A stretch of 64,000 nt of DNA from Aotearoamyces nothofagi (Eukaryota; Ascomycota; Leotiomycetes; Leotiales; Tympanidaceae). Under the pieces are notes generated by a model that was given only the letters and a program-made list of their open reading frames with translations, did no database searches and was not told the origin of the DNA. The stretch's first letter is position 1. Each line of letters starts with the position of its first letter. Made by a program: the position numbers and the translations under genes. Shown here one piece after another: positions 20,996 to 31,983 of the stretch. Where the stretch lies: the NCBI GenBank assembly GCA_015345905.1, contig JADDTR010000042.1:1-64000 (forward strand), given 5' to 3'.

Positions 20996-22207
20996 GTTTT
21001 CTATCCAATAAGGGAACGGGTTCCCTCTCGACCGAAGTTTCGATGAAGTATAGTCTGCGCTAGGATAATTATCTCGCTCACTTATTAGCCTTAACTTGTT
21101 CTTCAATCTTTACTTCTTTTGAAGTCGCTCGAAATATTTTGGCCACAGAATCCCATGAGCAGTCGCCAGGAGCTCTCCGGGACAGGATCCGCTATACCAT
21201 ACAATGACACACTCAACGCCTTTATTGTACGCCTAGTACATGAGGTCAAGCTGATCATGGGTTTCCTTCCTCCAAATGATATATACAGCTTATCCCGGGC
21301 CTTCCCAGATGATTTCTAGCACTCTGGAGGAGAAAAGCTGGCACTATCTGCTATGACTGAATGATCCAGACAAAGCTCAATTGCAAGAACATGGAATTTG
21401 TATCATAGTATGTGGTGTTTCGACTCGATCACTGCATCGCCGAGTGGGAAATATGTACCTGAACAGTCTTTTAAAAGCCATTCGCCTACTAGAGACTGGC
21501 AGCTGCCGATTTCTGACCTCTGTGCCGGAGATCGTAGCACGATGATGAGTTTCGAGGAGATTCTACTTGATATCTTTATCAAGTTCAACAACTATTTCAC
21601 TACTCCCGTAAAGCTTATCAAAAAGGTCATAGTTCTCGCTTTCCGGTGGTGATTCCAATGGCGCCCCAAAATAAGAACCAGGCCCAACAGGTGCTACGTT
21701 TAAGTGGCGGCATGGAGGATATCACATCTGTCTTTTCTGTTGTGGAATATTCTACGGCATCCCAGTCCTCTTCAGCTGCTTCTGACCCCGGCCGGGCATT
21801 TACGACCAGTTACGAGCCGAGAGGAGCCATCCTCTGAGGGCTAGTGTGCTAACCAGCCTTTATAGAAACAGAGGTCGCATGATAAAGGTCGTCTAGCAAG
21901 TATTTTAGTGTTTTAAGGTGTCTGTTGAGCTACTCGAGTTGTATTGATTACTCAGTGTTAGAAAGCTTCCAGAATGAAACTATCCCTACTTCAACTAACT
22001 ACCTTAATCATCATCTGCCGTTGCTAATTGCGGGAAATAGAACTTCATAAATCCTTGAAGGAAACTTTTATTACTTCAGTGCATTAAAATGTACATTGCC
22101 ATGCCATCCAAGCCTTGTCTAGCCGGTTTTTATTTTGCGCCTGCCATCGTTACAGCCAGCCATATGATTCCGGCTCTCCTTTTGATACCGTATCCCACAA
22201 GCATACA
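20996..22207. other. Gene-free interval, possible F-box relic
   Basis: About 1.2 kb between the questin-oxidase-like gene and the 3' end of rad17. A stretch near 21220-21320 reads like an F-box-type helix (FLPPNDIYSLSRAFPDDF) but is cut by stops and no complete gene could be built. The rest shows nothing. Confidence 0.35.
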
Positions 22208-24877
22208 TTAATCATCCTCGATATCATCATCACTGAGTACTAGCTTCTGTTCTAGTTGCTGTGCTGCAAATCGCGCTCCTAACCCATGCCTCCCCATGAC
22301 CCTCGCCTTTTTCATTGGAGACTCTCCCTCGATGGGTTTGTCAGTTGCCCATTCCTCCGTAACGGCTGCATCTTGACCATCATCTATGGCCTCTTCTGAC
22401 GGTCCGCCAATACCAGTGAAAGTAGTCACCTTTTCCATTTCGCGTATAGTGGACACCGCTGAGCCGCCTCTCTTCCCCTTGGCGATTGCGACCATATATG
22501 GCAACCTTTCCAAGAGCATCTCCTTCCTTGCCGACGTACCCACCGTAAGGAGTGGTATTGCATTGTCCTCCACACTCCCCCCTGGCCTTTTCCGCTCTAT
22601 ACCCAGGTCACGACTGCTCTTCCACGTCTCGACGCTCCCCGGCTTCGGTCTCGCAAATGCCGCAGCGCCAGACGTGATTGACCCCGGGCTGTGATCGCCC
22701 TTCATCAGCCTCGTTACCCACATATCAACCGCACTTCCGATCTCTTCCTTCGTACGCCACAGCTTGAGGCTGGCGGGGTAGAACATCTTGAACGCGTCGC
22801 CGCCTCTGCCTGGCCTCATCCCAGCAGCAGCGGGGGCACGGCGCTTCACGGGGCAAGGGAGCGCGAACAAGATGCCGCGTACTGCGACCTGGAAGCTGAG
22901 CTCGTCTTGGCGAAGCACATCACCACCAGAGCCTCCGCGGAGCCCAGCCCCCGCGCCAAACCCAGCAGCGCTGAACGATCCGCCCCGGGACGGGCACAAT
23001 AGATCACTATCTGAGAGAGCGTCGATACAGCCGTTGACATGATCCATATCGGACAGGTCGTAGGAGGAAGGAGGCGCGTCGCAAGATAAGATGTAGTTCT
23101 CGTGCAAAGCAGCGAGGAAAGTCTGGGTATCAGTCCCCGTCTCGTCAATGAGCTCGTCGACTGAGACTTGCGATCTCTTCGGTCTCGCCTGGGGTGACAG
23201 GTACTCCGGCAGAGCCTCTACATCAAATCCGCCTGCTGCGAGTTTCGGGGAAGCCTCGTCGCGCTTATTGTAGACTACTTTGCCAACGGCGTGAAATATA
23301 CCAAGGCTGGCCTCTCTTCGTGTCACCAGCTCCAGGGACTCCTGTTCCATCTTTGTCAATGCCACGTCTTTCGAAGCCTTCTTCCCCTTCCCGAATGTGA
23401 CTCTGGAGCCCCAATCGCCATCTTCGCCTCGGAGGCAGAGAAATTCCAATGATCCAATGGCGCTCCGAACGTCGCCGATTTCGCCCAATCTTTTCAGAAC
23501 GAGCGGCCCTGGCGTCTTCTTTCTCCCGGACTTCCTCGACTCCTTCACCACAATCAGATCCAGGGCCTTTGCCAGCAGTGTCGGCGCGATGGGGTTGAAT
23601 TCGATGGCTGTCACGCCGGGGTGTTGCAGAATTTCAGGGCCAAGGAGGCGATGCGCAGTAAAGCTATCTGCCGACGCCGTTGTCGTCGTAAGCAATGTTT
23701 CCGAGATGACCATAACCAATGGCGTTACGGGAGTTTGGAGGCCCTGTCCATCATACATCATAGACAAAGGTGGCGGCACATTGGCAGCTAAATATTGGAG
23801 AATGCTGGACCTAAACGAATCCAATGCGGTCGAGGAGCGGGTAAAGGTGTTTGGGAATTCTTCAATCAGAATTATGTTTTTTCGCCGATCAAGCGGCTTC
23901 TGGTCTGGTCTCGAGGGCGGTGCTTCTGTTTCGGAGAAGATGTCTAGTTGTCCAAACCTTCCACTCCTTCCCATGAATTCCTCAAACTGTGCGGCCATCG
24001 ACACGAACCCATCAGAGGAAGAGACTGAGCCCACAGGGTTGCGCCACTCCAGGACATCACAGTCCATGGCTTTTGCCAGCAGTCGTACTGTAGTGGTCTT
24101 CCCAGTCCCAGCCGTTCCTTTCAACACCAGCATCCGCTGTCGCATCTTTCCATCTATGACCGATTCGAGCCAGCCTCCGACATCCGCGACCTTCCTTTTG
24201 TGTACAGCTAGCTCATCCAAGTTGATCGGTCCAAATCGCTCCGCCCAGGGTCTCGTATCCTCATCCTTGACCGGTGTTATCGTTGCCTTTTTCAGAAACT
24301 TTTGGCTCGAGCTGACCACCTCTATACCACCAGTGATGGCATTTCGCGCCCGTCTCTTGGCTGCTGCGCCGACAATGCTACCCTTTTGTGCTTTCCGTTC
24401 ACCCACATCATCGTCAGATGATAAAATATCCTCCAGCTCCTCTGTCTCACCAACTGGTCCGAGTTCAGTTCCGGCCTGGCGAGAAGCAGTGCTGTTGCTA
24501 CCTGCCTGTTGCCTTTGGACTTGGGCCGAAAAAAATGTGAATATGTTCCCGCTCTTCACTTTATCTGGTGCCTTTCTCTTCCCTTTCGGCTTTTGCGGGC
24601 TCACGCTGGCACTCTTACTGGCGCGGCTTTGATCGGGCAGGTAGATTGGCGCGGCATTCGGATGACTCGAGCGCTTTTCCTTCGGCCTTGCCTTTTCGGA
24701 TATTGCTGGCCGGGAAGGAATCGCGGTGCTTGGAGACGAAGGCCTCTTCCTAGCTGGTGACGATAGCAAATCAATCACAGTCTTACGCTCGGGGGGTTGC
24801 GGCTCGTCGTCGCCGTCCGGTTGTGGTGACGACGACGGTATGATGTTGCGCTTGCGCCGTTTCGCCGGAGGTGCCAT
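22208..24877 (-). CDS. RAD17: Checkpoint clamp loader Rad17/Rad24
   Basis: One uninterrupted frame of 889 aa. The protein loads the 9-1-1 checkpoint clamp onto damaged DNA as the large subunit of an RFC-like complex. Visible features: basic N-terminus (MAPPAKRRKRN), a PCNA-box-like IFTFFSAQ near residue 112, the Rad17 lead-in PWAERFGPINLDELAVHKRKV, Walker A LKGTAGTGKTTTVRLL near residues 250-265, and Walker B NIILIEEFPN near residue 335. The AAA+ fold is followed by the family's helical C-terminal region and an acidic end (DDDIEDD). Length fits fungal orthologues. The long antisense open frames over this gene are shadows. Confident family call. Confidence 0.92.
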   Translation of the reverse strand: MAPPAKRRKRNIIPSSSPQPDGDDEPQPPERKTVIDLLSSPARKRPSSPSTAIPSRPAISEKARPKEKRSSHPNAAPIYLPDQSRASKSASVSPQKPKGKRKAPDKVKSGNIFTFFSAQVQRQQAGSNSTASRQAGTELGPVGETEELEDILSSDDDVGERKAQKGSIVGAAAKRRARNAITGGIEVVSSSQKFLKKATITPVKDEDTRPWAERFGPINLDELAVHKRKVADVGGWLESVIDGKMRQRMLVLKGTAGTGKTTTVRLLAKAMDCDVLEWRNPVGSVSSSDGFVSMAAQFEEFMGRSGRFGQLDIFSETEAPPSRPDQKPLDRRKNIILIEEFPNTFTRSSTALDSFRSSILQYLAANVPPPLSMMYDGQGLQTPVTPLVMVISETLLTTTTASADSFTAHRLLGPEILQHPGVTAIEFNPIAPTLLAKALDLIVVKESRKSGRKKTPGPLVLKRLGEIGDVRSAIGSLEFLCLRGEDGDWGSRVTFGKGKKASKDVALTKMEQESLELVTRREASLGIFHAVGKVVYNKRDEASPKLAAGGFDVEALPEYLSPQARPKRSQVSVDELIDETGTDTQTFLAALHENYILSCDAPPSSYDLSDMDHVNGCIDALSDSDLLCPSRGGSFSAAGFGAGAGLRGGSGGDVLRQDELSFQVAVRGILFALPCPVKRRAPAAAGMRPGRGGDAFKMFYPASLKLWRTKEEIGSAVDMWVTRLMKGDHSPGSITSGAAAFARPKPGSVETWKSSRDLGIERKRPGGSVEDNAIPLLTVGTSARKEMLLERLPYMVAIAKGKRGGSAVSTIREMEKVTTFTGIGGPSEEAIDDGQDAAVTEEWATDKPIEGESPMKKARVMGRHGLGARFAAQQLEQKLVLSDDDIEDD

Positions 24878-25978
24878 GTCGGCGGCAGTCGCATATCATC
24901 CCATAGTATTGGAAATATCCGTATGCATGGGGGCTGGCTGGCCGTGCAGTTGAGGGCGCAGCGAAGGTTGGATGCTGCTCTGAAGCCCGACAAGTCGTGC
25001 TTGCAACCTCGGCCTCAGCCTCGTCACCTTAGCGCGCGCGCGCGAAAACCAACGCGTGATCGCCGTCCAAAATATCTCCGGGGTGGCAGTCACCGCAGGT
25101 ATTGATTGCTGCAGCTGCATTTTGCAGGGAAATTGATTCAGAGATGAGGCTTCCCAGCCAAAAATCCCCAGCCTTAAGTCAGAGTTCATTTGTGATCATT
25201 TGTGATCATTTGTACTGGGCTTTGCCGCGCGTGTAGCAGCCTCCCCAGCCGTACGCATTACTGGCACTCCAAAAGGCCAGTGACACGTTAGCATATGCCT
25301 GCTGGATAGACATATCGTGTATGAGATAAGAGAGCAGCTGCCTGTAGACCGGGGTTTAGATATTATAACATTGAATAAATCTGATCCTGATAAAAAGTAC
25401 ATGATAAAATTAATAATAACTCTCGTCATAATTTTAAAAACTCTCCAATAAATATATTTGAAGTCTAATTAAAACAATAGTGAGAATAAATCAAGTAGTT
25501 TCTGCCGTCATTAGACGATATTATCCCGAGACCTCGGTGCTTGAGATGGTCAAGGACGATGCTATTACCTTCATAGTTCACGAGTCATTTGAGCATTTAA
25601 ATCACAAAGTTCAATAGATGAGTTGTGATTTGGATGCTATGCACCCTTGTATTCTTAGCTGCCTAATGCAGCAAATCTCTATGCGAGATCTATCTCCTAT
25701 CCGCTTCGTTCAAATATAATCCTAACTTCAAGAATTCCTATCAAGTGACGAGCATAAACCTCGAGCCAAATAGCAAGTTGAGATTAGGGGTTCCCTAGAT
25801 CTACCGTAGAGACACCCCCATTCCTCACTACCGCCCTCCCATCATATCGTATCATCGTAAAACAGTTCAATGCGTATAGCTCGCTCGCCTGAAAGAACGC
25901 CAAAGAATCAAAGGTGTTGTTATCAAGTTATGTGCCTTTCTTCGCCTAAAAGGCCTTCAGCAGCCACCATTCGTAGAC
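24878..25978. other. Gene-free interval
   Basis: About 1.1 kb from the start of rad17 to the 3' end of the C2H2 gene. It contains a short direct repeat TTTGTGATCA (25190-25215) and a CG-alternating run near 25031. The AT-rich part around 25360-25500 looks like ordinary intergenic DNA. Confidence 0.5.
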
Positions 25979-28501
25979 CTATTGCCCTCCATAGCCCTGA
26001 TATCCCTCATCATGAGGCAGCCATTCGGAACCACCATTTGATGATTGGTTATAAAAAGTCTGCAGAAACTCTTGCGTGTTCGACTGGGAGAAGTCGGAGG
26101 CTGCACTTGGGATTTCCCCGAAGAGTGCTGTGTTGGGGTTTGACATTGCGTCTATTTGGATATTTGAGAACAGCTGGAAATCATTACCAAGCTGATCATC
26201 TGGTTGGAATTGCTCGAAATTCTCCTCGACGGTGCTCAATGGCGTGGACAGCATGGCATTGCCGTGCCCAATGGGAGAGATGTGAGGGGCAGATTCGTCA
26301 ATTTGTAGCGTTGGCATGAAAGGCTCCAATCCACGTTGAAAAATGCCGTATTCTGGAGTTGGAAGCTGGGCTCTGGCGCTGTATAGATCTTCTTGCTCAA
26401 AGAGAGTAAAGTCGTTGCCATTGCCGAAACCATTGCCAAAGGTAGGACCGAAGTTGGCTTGGATGTTATCCAGGCTAAAATTGTTGTTAATACTGTCATC
26501 AAGAAATGGTGACGTATTTGCTGAAGAACCCATCGTGTGAGCTTGAGACTCAGCTGGTGAGATCTGAAAAGGTGGTAGCGTGGAGTTTTCACCATATACA
26601 TATGGATCATGCAGCAACATCCCGTCCGTAGGGTACTCTGGGAAGTCTGGCTGATCGTCGTAGACACTGGGATCAAACCCTACAGAGCCAGGGTAATCAG
26701 GCATGTCGGAATCATCTTCTTCTGGAGTGGGCTGATTGTGGTTTTCGCTCTCCGGTGACTGCATGTTTGTTGTTTGCGGAGTGGGTAGCGATCCAGCGTT
26801 CTTGGTACGGTCCTTGCCATTGTGCTTTGAGCGAACATAGGTCCAGCCGTGAGACTTCTCCATATGCTGCTTACAGTTCGACTCACGCTTCGATTGGTAC
26901 GGGCAGGGGTGATAGAGACACTCATAGAGCACGGGAGACTCGGAGTGCTTGTCATTGACGTGACGATCAAGCTCCTTCTCAGTGGGCCAGCCGTACTCGT
27001 GATATTTGCAGGTAGGCTCCCCACACTTCCATGGGCGACTATGAGTCTTCTCGTGTTTGGTGAGATCACAAGAGCGCTTGAACTCTTTGCTGCATCCAGG
27101 CTCGCTGCATCGCTTTGGAGCAAGCTCGGTGGCTGAGAGAGAACGCTTGCGGCGTGCCATTGAGCGTTTGACGGACTCATCATCACCTGCTTGTTCACTC
27201 AGAGACCGCTTCATCAAGATTCCGGCCTTCTCGTCATCTTCGATGCTCTCCATCTTGATGGGTTGCCCAGTAGAGAGAGAAACAGCGTTGCCGTTCTTCT
27301 TCACGCGGACCAGTTCAGCAGGACGGCCGTTCTTGGCTACTCCGCCATAGAGTTTGACTTCGTCAGATCTGAAAGATGAATGGTTAGCCTCGAGGTTCTT
27401 ATAGTCACGGTCACTCTTGTTCCTCGGGGATTGGTGAGTCACGGTGAGGGGTGTTCTCGGTGAAAGAATTGGGTATAGTGAGACATACGATTCTGCATCC
27501 ATCTCGCCAACAGGTTCTCCGTTGGCTTCCTTTTCTTTCGAGGCTTGCACTGACTGTGCGTAATTCCTAATCTGGTCGACAAGATCAACAAAGTATCCGT
27601 TAGTATATGGGCGGTCGTGTGGCCGTGTCTGTTCTCGTTCATGAAGGAACTCGACTGTCGCTTGAATGCACCGGATAGACGTGAGACAAAAGTCAAGATA
27701 TAATTCGGCAGTCTTCGACCTCTCCTTCAAGCAGCGCGAGAACCAGTGAGCAAGGGCCGGAGCAATAAGATCGGTGTTATTACTTACAGGTGCCATGAAC
27801 ATAAGCGTCTTCTCGAGGTCGCGCAGGCAAACGATCTCCTTCTCGTGGATTCGGCGTGGGCAATCTTGAACGATTGGGTGGAAATCTTTCAAAGAAGATT
27901 GGGCAAGGAGTGGCTTCAGGATGTACTCGTGAATCTTATTACTTGCACGTGCACTAAGACGAGGAAGGTTATCCAGGGTAGCGGGGTCTGCGGCAGCTGA
28001 ACGGGTGATGGCAGAAGCTGCAACGATGGACTTTGCACAGTGCTCATCGCTGGGCGATGTGCGTGCAGTCATAATGCTGCGCTTCTCTGATGTCGACATG
28101 ATAGATGAGCCTAGTCCACTGTCAGATGCGTGATGGTTGGATGGCCGACGGCGGCGTAAACGAGCTGATCTTCGACTACTGATAGACTCTGCTCTGACAG
28201 TCTCTGGCACAGGATTGCTTCCGCGAGAATCAGGACGGGTCGCAACGGTGTGATCAAGGACGCCTCGAGGTACCGGCAAGCTATCGTCACGGAACGACGG
28301 CGTGCTTGGGTCTGCAGTATCCAGGACGATAGACGACAGACCTCGGTCAATGTCACCAAGAGTTAGAGCAACGCGGCGTCTATGAGAGTCGATGACATCC
28401 TCCAGCGTTGTCTGCGAACGCCGAGGAAGGCACGGGAGAATAAAGCTGTCGCTGGATGAGCTGGAGGGAGAATGGAAAGTAGCACCTTTTCGTAGGGACA
28501 T
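25979..28501 (-). CDS. C2H2 zinc-finger transcription factor
   Basis: Probable exons 28501-27788, 27724-27489 and 27368-25979 give 779 aa. The start MSLRKGATFHSP was chosen over ATG 28582 because it begins the conserved N-terminus. Three or four Cys/His fingers sit near residues 395-490 (RCSEPGCSKEFKRSCDLTKHE, WKCGEPTCKYHEYGW..., YECLYHPCPYQSKRE). They are followed by a Gln/Asn/Pro-rich acidic tail typical of activation regions. An N-terminal block (SQTTLEDVIDSHRRRVALTL and CLRDLEKTL...ELYLDFCLTSIRCIQATVEFL) is conserved in a group of ascomycete regulators that I cannot name. Both introns (63 and 120 bases; GTAAGT and GTATGT donors, the second with GGCTAACC and TTTCAG) are free of stops and multiples of three, so read-through would add 21 and 40 residues. 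Nuclear; targets unknown. Confidence 0.85.
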   Translation of the reverse strand: MSLRKGATFHSPSSSSSDSFILPCLPRRSQTTLEDVIDSHRRRVALTLGDIDRGLSSIVLDTADPSTPSFRDDSLPVPRGVLDHTVATRPDSRGSNPVPETVRAESISSRRSARLRRRRPSNHHASDSGLGSSIMSTSEKRSIMTARTSPSDEHCAKSIVAASAITRSAAADPATLDNLPRLSARASNKIHEYILKPLLAQSSLKDFHPIVQDCPRRIHEKEIVCLRDLEKTLMFMAPVSNNTDLIAPALAHWFSRCLKERSKTAELYLDFCLTSIRCIQATVEFLHEREQTRPHDRPYTNGYFVDLVDQIRNYAQSVQASKEKEANGEPVGEMDAESYVSLYPILSPRTPLTVTHQSPRNKSDRDYKNLEANHSSFRSDEVKLYGGVAKNGRPAELVRVKKNGNAVSLSTGQPIKMESIEDDEKAGILMKRSLSEQAGDDESVKRSMARRKRSLSATELAPKRCSEPGCSKEFKRSCDLTKHEKTHSRPWKCGEPTCKYHEYGWPTEKELDRHVNDKHSESPVLYECLYHPCPYQSKRESNCKQHMEKSHGWTYVRSKHNGKDRTKNAGSLPTPQTTNMQSPESENHNQPTPEEDDSDMPDYPGSVGFDPSVYDDQPDFPEYPTDGMLLHDPYVYGENSTLPPFQISPAESQAHTMGSSANTSPFLDDSINNNFSLDNIQANFGPTFGNGFGNGNDFTLFEQEDLYSARAQLPTPEYGIFQRGLEPFMPTLQIDESAPHISPIGHGNAMLSTPLSTVEENFEQFQPDDQLGNDFQLFSNIQIDAMSNPNTALFGEIPSAASDFSQSNTQEFLQTFYNQSSNGGSEWLPHDEGYQGYGGQ
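27369..27488 (-). other. Stop-free 120-base intron of the C2H2 gene
   Basis: Donor GTATGT, branch GGCTAACC and acceptor CATCTTTCAG are near-consensus. The 120 bases are open in frame (40 codons), so the frame alone cannot show whether it is removed. Confidence 0.75.
27725..27787 (-). other. Stop-free 63-base intron of the C2H2 gene
   Basis: Donor GTAAGT, acceptor CTTGAAG, 21 open codons in frame. Removing it joins LMFMAP to ERSKTAELYLDF, which looks more like a continuous conserved helix than the unspliced form. The acceptor is weaker than that of the 120-base intron. Confidence 0.6.
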
Positions 28502-29487
28502 GTTGTTAACCGCGACAGAGGTGCAATGCGGAGTCATTGCAGACGATGTGGCCTTTGTAGTCCGTCGAGGATGGGTGGACATCTTGGCTAGAGAGGATTG
28601 GTATGCTGTAAGGCTTAATCGATGTGGAGTATCTGGTCGAGGATGGGGGGGGGCTGGCTGTCCTGTGCATGATTAGCCCAGGGGTTCTCAATTCATGCAC
28701 AATAGAGAGTAGCGAGTGAGTCACAGAGTAGGAAAGAGATTGAGTACGCTGGGCCAGTCCAGCACACCGAAAGGCGACGTCGTACAGGCTTGAAGCTGGA
28801 GAAAGAGAAGGAGACTACACCGGTGATTCGGCAATCGACGATGAGTGGCGAGTAGTGGAAACGACTACAGATGACATATCGAGGAAAAGTCTTAGGAGAG
28901 ATGGGAAAGCCTTACGATGAGAGAGAGCACCAGGGCCGTCGGCTCTCCACAACGGCTCTCCACAGTCGCGCACGTCGACGGCGTGCTATATAGACGCTCG
29001 AGGCAGTGCTTGTTTCGACGTCGAGGGCCACGGTCGTCTTGGAGATATGCTGTGCTCGGCCTTACAATCGAAGAATCCCACGACGAAGCTCGACAACCAA
29101 GGGCAAGTATGTGGCCGAATCAGGCACCAATGTTCGAGGCGCAGCAGGATTGCCGCTCGGAGCAGCGAGAGGAGGTCTGTATATTTAAGAAGTGGTGTAT
29201 CTGGATCTCGAGGCCTCTCGATACCGTAGTCAATGGATGCAGAAGGGGTTTACGCAAGAGGATTCGTGTCGCGATGGACAGACGGGAAGACAGAGAGAGG
29301 ATGGAGGGTGGAAGATGGATTGACGGAGGAGGGAGTAGTGCAGTGTGGTGGTGGGCAGCAAGATAGTAGGGTGGTGAGCGAGCGGACCGTGGCCCGTGGA
29401 CAGTGGGACAGCGGGACAGCGGCGCAGAAACTGGAGCTTGCAGTGGCCTCGCTCCCTCTCTCTCTCTTCGGCGTTGTGCCTGTGTTG

Positions 29488-29525
29488 TTCTGCTCTGCTC
29501 TGCTCTGCTCTGTTCTGCTCTGTTC
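29488..29525. repeat. (CTCTG)n microsatellite
   Basis: About seven copies of a 5-base CTCTG/TTCTG unit in gene-free DNA upstream of the C2H2 gene. Confidence 0.9.
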
Positions 29526-30035
29526 GACGGTCCAGCACGGGCAGGCAATGCAGTCCGGGCTGGGTTCTCTCTAGGCAGCCGTCCGAAGGCTCTGGCGACG
29601 TAAGACGTACGTGCCTGAGTCACGGATCCACACGCTACGGACTAGCTGCGGTGAGCTTAAATTGTAAATTGTGTCGTCGGAAACGCGGAGTTTAGTGAGA
29701 GGCCGAATCCGATTGACCGCTTAAACGAGAGGGCGCAGGATGCGTGATTGCTTGCTTGGTCAGTCCAGGTCGGCAGCAAGCACCGGCCGCGAAGGAGTTG
29801 CGAGTCTCATATACCCGTGTCGGCGCCAGCTGGCCCTCCAGGGGAAGCATGATTGCATGACATCGCGCGAGGCATTTTGGTCGACGGTCTGGCAGACTGC
29901 TGATTGCTGGTGGTGATGCTGGACTGGCGCTGTGCAGTACAAGTCCCGTCCAGCATCCCATCCAGCCAGAGCCCGGGCGCGACGAGGCTCAGCGCCCGGA
30001 TTGCGACGTGGATTGGGGTTAGCGAGCAGGGGCCG

Positions 30036-30083
30036 CAGGGCCAGCAGGGCCAGCAGGGCCAGCAGGGCCAGCAGGGCCAGCAG
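30036..30083. repeat. 9-base minisatellite (CAGCAGGGC)
   Basis: Five near-perfect copies of CAGCAGGGC with a short leading fragment. On the minus strand it would encode a meaningless Pro/Ala/Gly run, so I do not treat the overlapping frame as a gene. Confidence 0.9.
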
Positions 30084-30201
30084 GGGACCGGCGAGCGTAA
30101 GATGGGTGAAGGTTGGGCCGGCTGAGCCTTGCTGGAGCCCAGGGGGGGTGGGTGAGGGAGTGAGGGGAGGGAGCAGTGCCAGTGGGCAGCGCCAGTGGAC
30201 A

Positions 30202-30228
30202 GCGACCGCGACCGCGACCGCGACCCGG
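30202..30228. repeat. (GCGACC)n microsatellite
   Basis: About four copies of GCGACC/GCGACCC. Confidence 0.85.
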
Positions 30229-30567
30229 ACAGCGACTCTCACCACGCCCTGTCCACCCCTCCTCGACGCTCTCTCTCGCTGCCCACTCGTCCAGAGTCGT
30301 CCAGAGCCTCAAGTGCGCGCCCGGCCAGCCAATCAGCCTGCCGCCCGGCGCCGTGGCCTCCCGGCCTCTCCAAGCCTCTGAGCCACCGCCCCAAATGCAC
30401 ACCGCCGTGCGTTGCCCCGTGCTGTTCCAATAAGAGCCGACGGCGGCGCATCTCTCTCGCCGAGTGCCGCATTGGGAATCAAGTTTCTCTGCTCGAAACC
30501 CCCCACCGGCGACTTGGTTACGCTCTCTCTGCCACCTCGGCCACTTGATTCCGTCCATCTCATCGCC

Positions 30568-30602
30568 CATGCCCATGCTCATGCTCATGCTCATGCTCAT
30601 GT
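30568..30602. repeat. (CATGCT)n microsatellite
   Basis: About five to six copies of CATGCT in gene-free DNA. Confidence 0.9.
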
Positions 30603-31118
30603 GCGCCCCTGGGCCCAAGGGGGAAGGTGGCAGAGGGTGGGCTGGTCTGTACTGCAATGGACGGTAACAGTAATGTACATATCGTAGAATCCGTCAGCTC
30701 TCGCTTGGCGGAGCTGGGAGTGGGTGAGTGACGAATTGGCCTACGCGCGTGCGATGGGTGCGACAGCCAGCTCTCCGCAATTGACGGGAGACGTCGACCG
30801 AATGGCGTATGTTCGTGGTGGCAGTGAATGATTGATTCCGCGCTGCATCAGGGGGGTACTTGGGAATAACACCCCCCTGGCAATTGGTAGATTGGTAGGG
30901 CATAATACAGCACTGTAGGGAACAGCCCAGGAACAGGCAGGGAAGAAGGGAACAATCCAGCACTGTACTGTATAGGGTTCGCTGGAAAGGGAAACCGGGC
31001 AGGCATGCGGATCCTTCAGCGACAGACTGCGACTGTACATGCTCCAGGCCATGCTCCAGCACTTCTTCCAGTGCATCGGCACGATAGGGCCCTCGGGACT
31101 CCAGCACCGTACAGCACA

Positions 31119-31153
31119 GCACTGTACTGTATGTATGTATGTATGTATGTATG
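31119..31153. repeat. GCACTGTACTGTAT motif running into (TGTA)n
   Basis: A copy of the recurrent 14-mer (31119-31132) leads straight into six or more TGTA tetranucleotides. Confidence 0.85.
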
Positions 31154-31615
31154 CATATATCAGACCTACCAGTAGAGGAGGGCCGGAGTTGGCAGCGAGG
31201 ACTTTGGGGACTCTGCTCATCGGCGGGCGCCTGCGTGCGCGAGCGGCCCCTGTGCCCGTTTTCCTTGGCAGGGTGCAGGGTGCGTCTGTGCTTTAAGCAT
31301 GACCTGCCTGTCCCGATGGGCGGTGGTCAGTGGCCCGCACGTCATGGCCCCCGGCCGCCGTTCCGATCCGAGCCGTCGCGACGGAGGGGGAGAGGGGATA
31401 GAAACGGAGGGAGCACGACGTCGGCGGCCGCGTGAGGTTGTTCCGCAACTTTGTTCCGCAACTCGTTCCGCCCTGCACCCTCACCTCACCGCGTGTGTGT
31501 AGCAGAGCAGCTCGGTTTCCAGGGGCCGCGTGGGGGCTCGAGGGGAACCGTGGCAGTGGTGGTGCGAGGAGACGGTGGTGAGGGTGAGGGTGACGATTCC
31601 CCGTATCGATAAGGG

Positions 31616-31649
31616 ACGTACGCACGTACGCACGTCCGCACGTACGCAC
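31616..31649. repeat. 8-base repeat (ACGTACGC)
   Basis: Four copies of ACGTACGC, one with ACGTCCGC. The unit is self-complementary in its core (ACGTACGT-like), so the array can fold back. Confidence 0.85.
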
Positions 31650-31958
31650 AAGAGCTGGGGCGGCAAGCCGGGTCGACTCGAGGGCCGCTTCCCTTGAACG
31701 TCCTCCCCCTCCTCCTCTTCTCCTTCTCCTCCTTCTGCTCATTCTCCCACGTCCACCTCCCACCCGCAATACCTGTCCTGGGCCCACGAACTGCGCGGCT
31801 ATCTGCAATCCCTGCCCTCGTGACTCACCTTGCCGGCAGCCAGCTGCTGGGCCACCCGCCCCAACAGCCACCCCCCATCCCGCACGCACATGCCCGGCCC
31901 TCGAATCGAACCACCACCACCACTACCACACCCTGGCTGCAACTCTGCTCAGTTGCTG

Positions 31959-31983
31959 CCGTCGCCGTCGCCGTCGCCGTCGC
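31959..31983. repeat. (CCGTCG)n microsatellite
   Basis: About four copies of CCGTCG. Confidence 0.9.

Noticed and set aside
21119-21837. F-box-like or other gene relic after the questin-oxidase-like gene
   Set aside because: Only a short helix-like piece resembles an F-box. Stops interrupt it and no splice model gives a protein.
23397-24632. 411-codon plus-strand open frame opposite rad17
   Set aside because: It is antisense to a clearly conserved gene, and its composition follows that gene's codon positions. No family resemblance, so a shadow.
30019-30657. 212-codon minus-strand open frame, and other GC-rich frames at 29.1-32.2 kb
   Set aside because: They run through 5-, 6- and 9-base tandem arrays that stay open in several frames. 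The translation is low-complexity with no homology.
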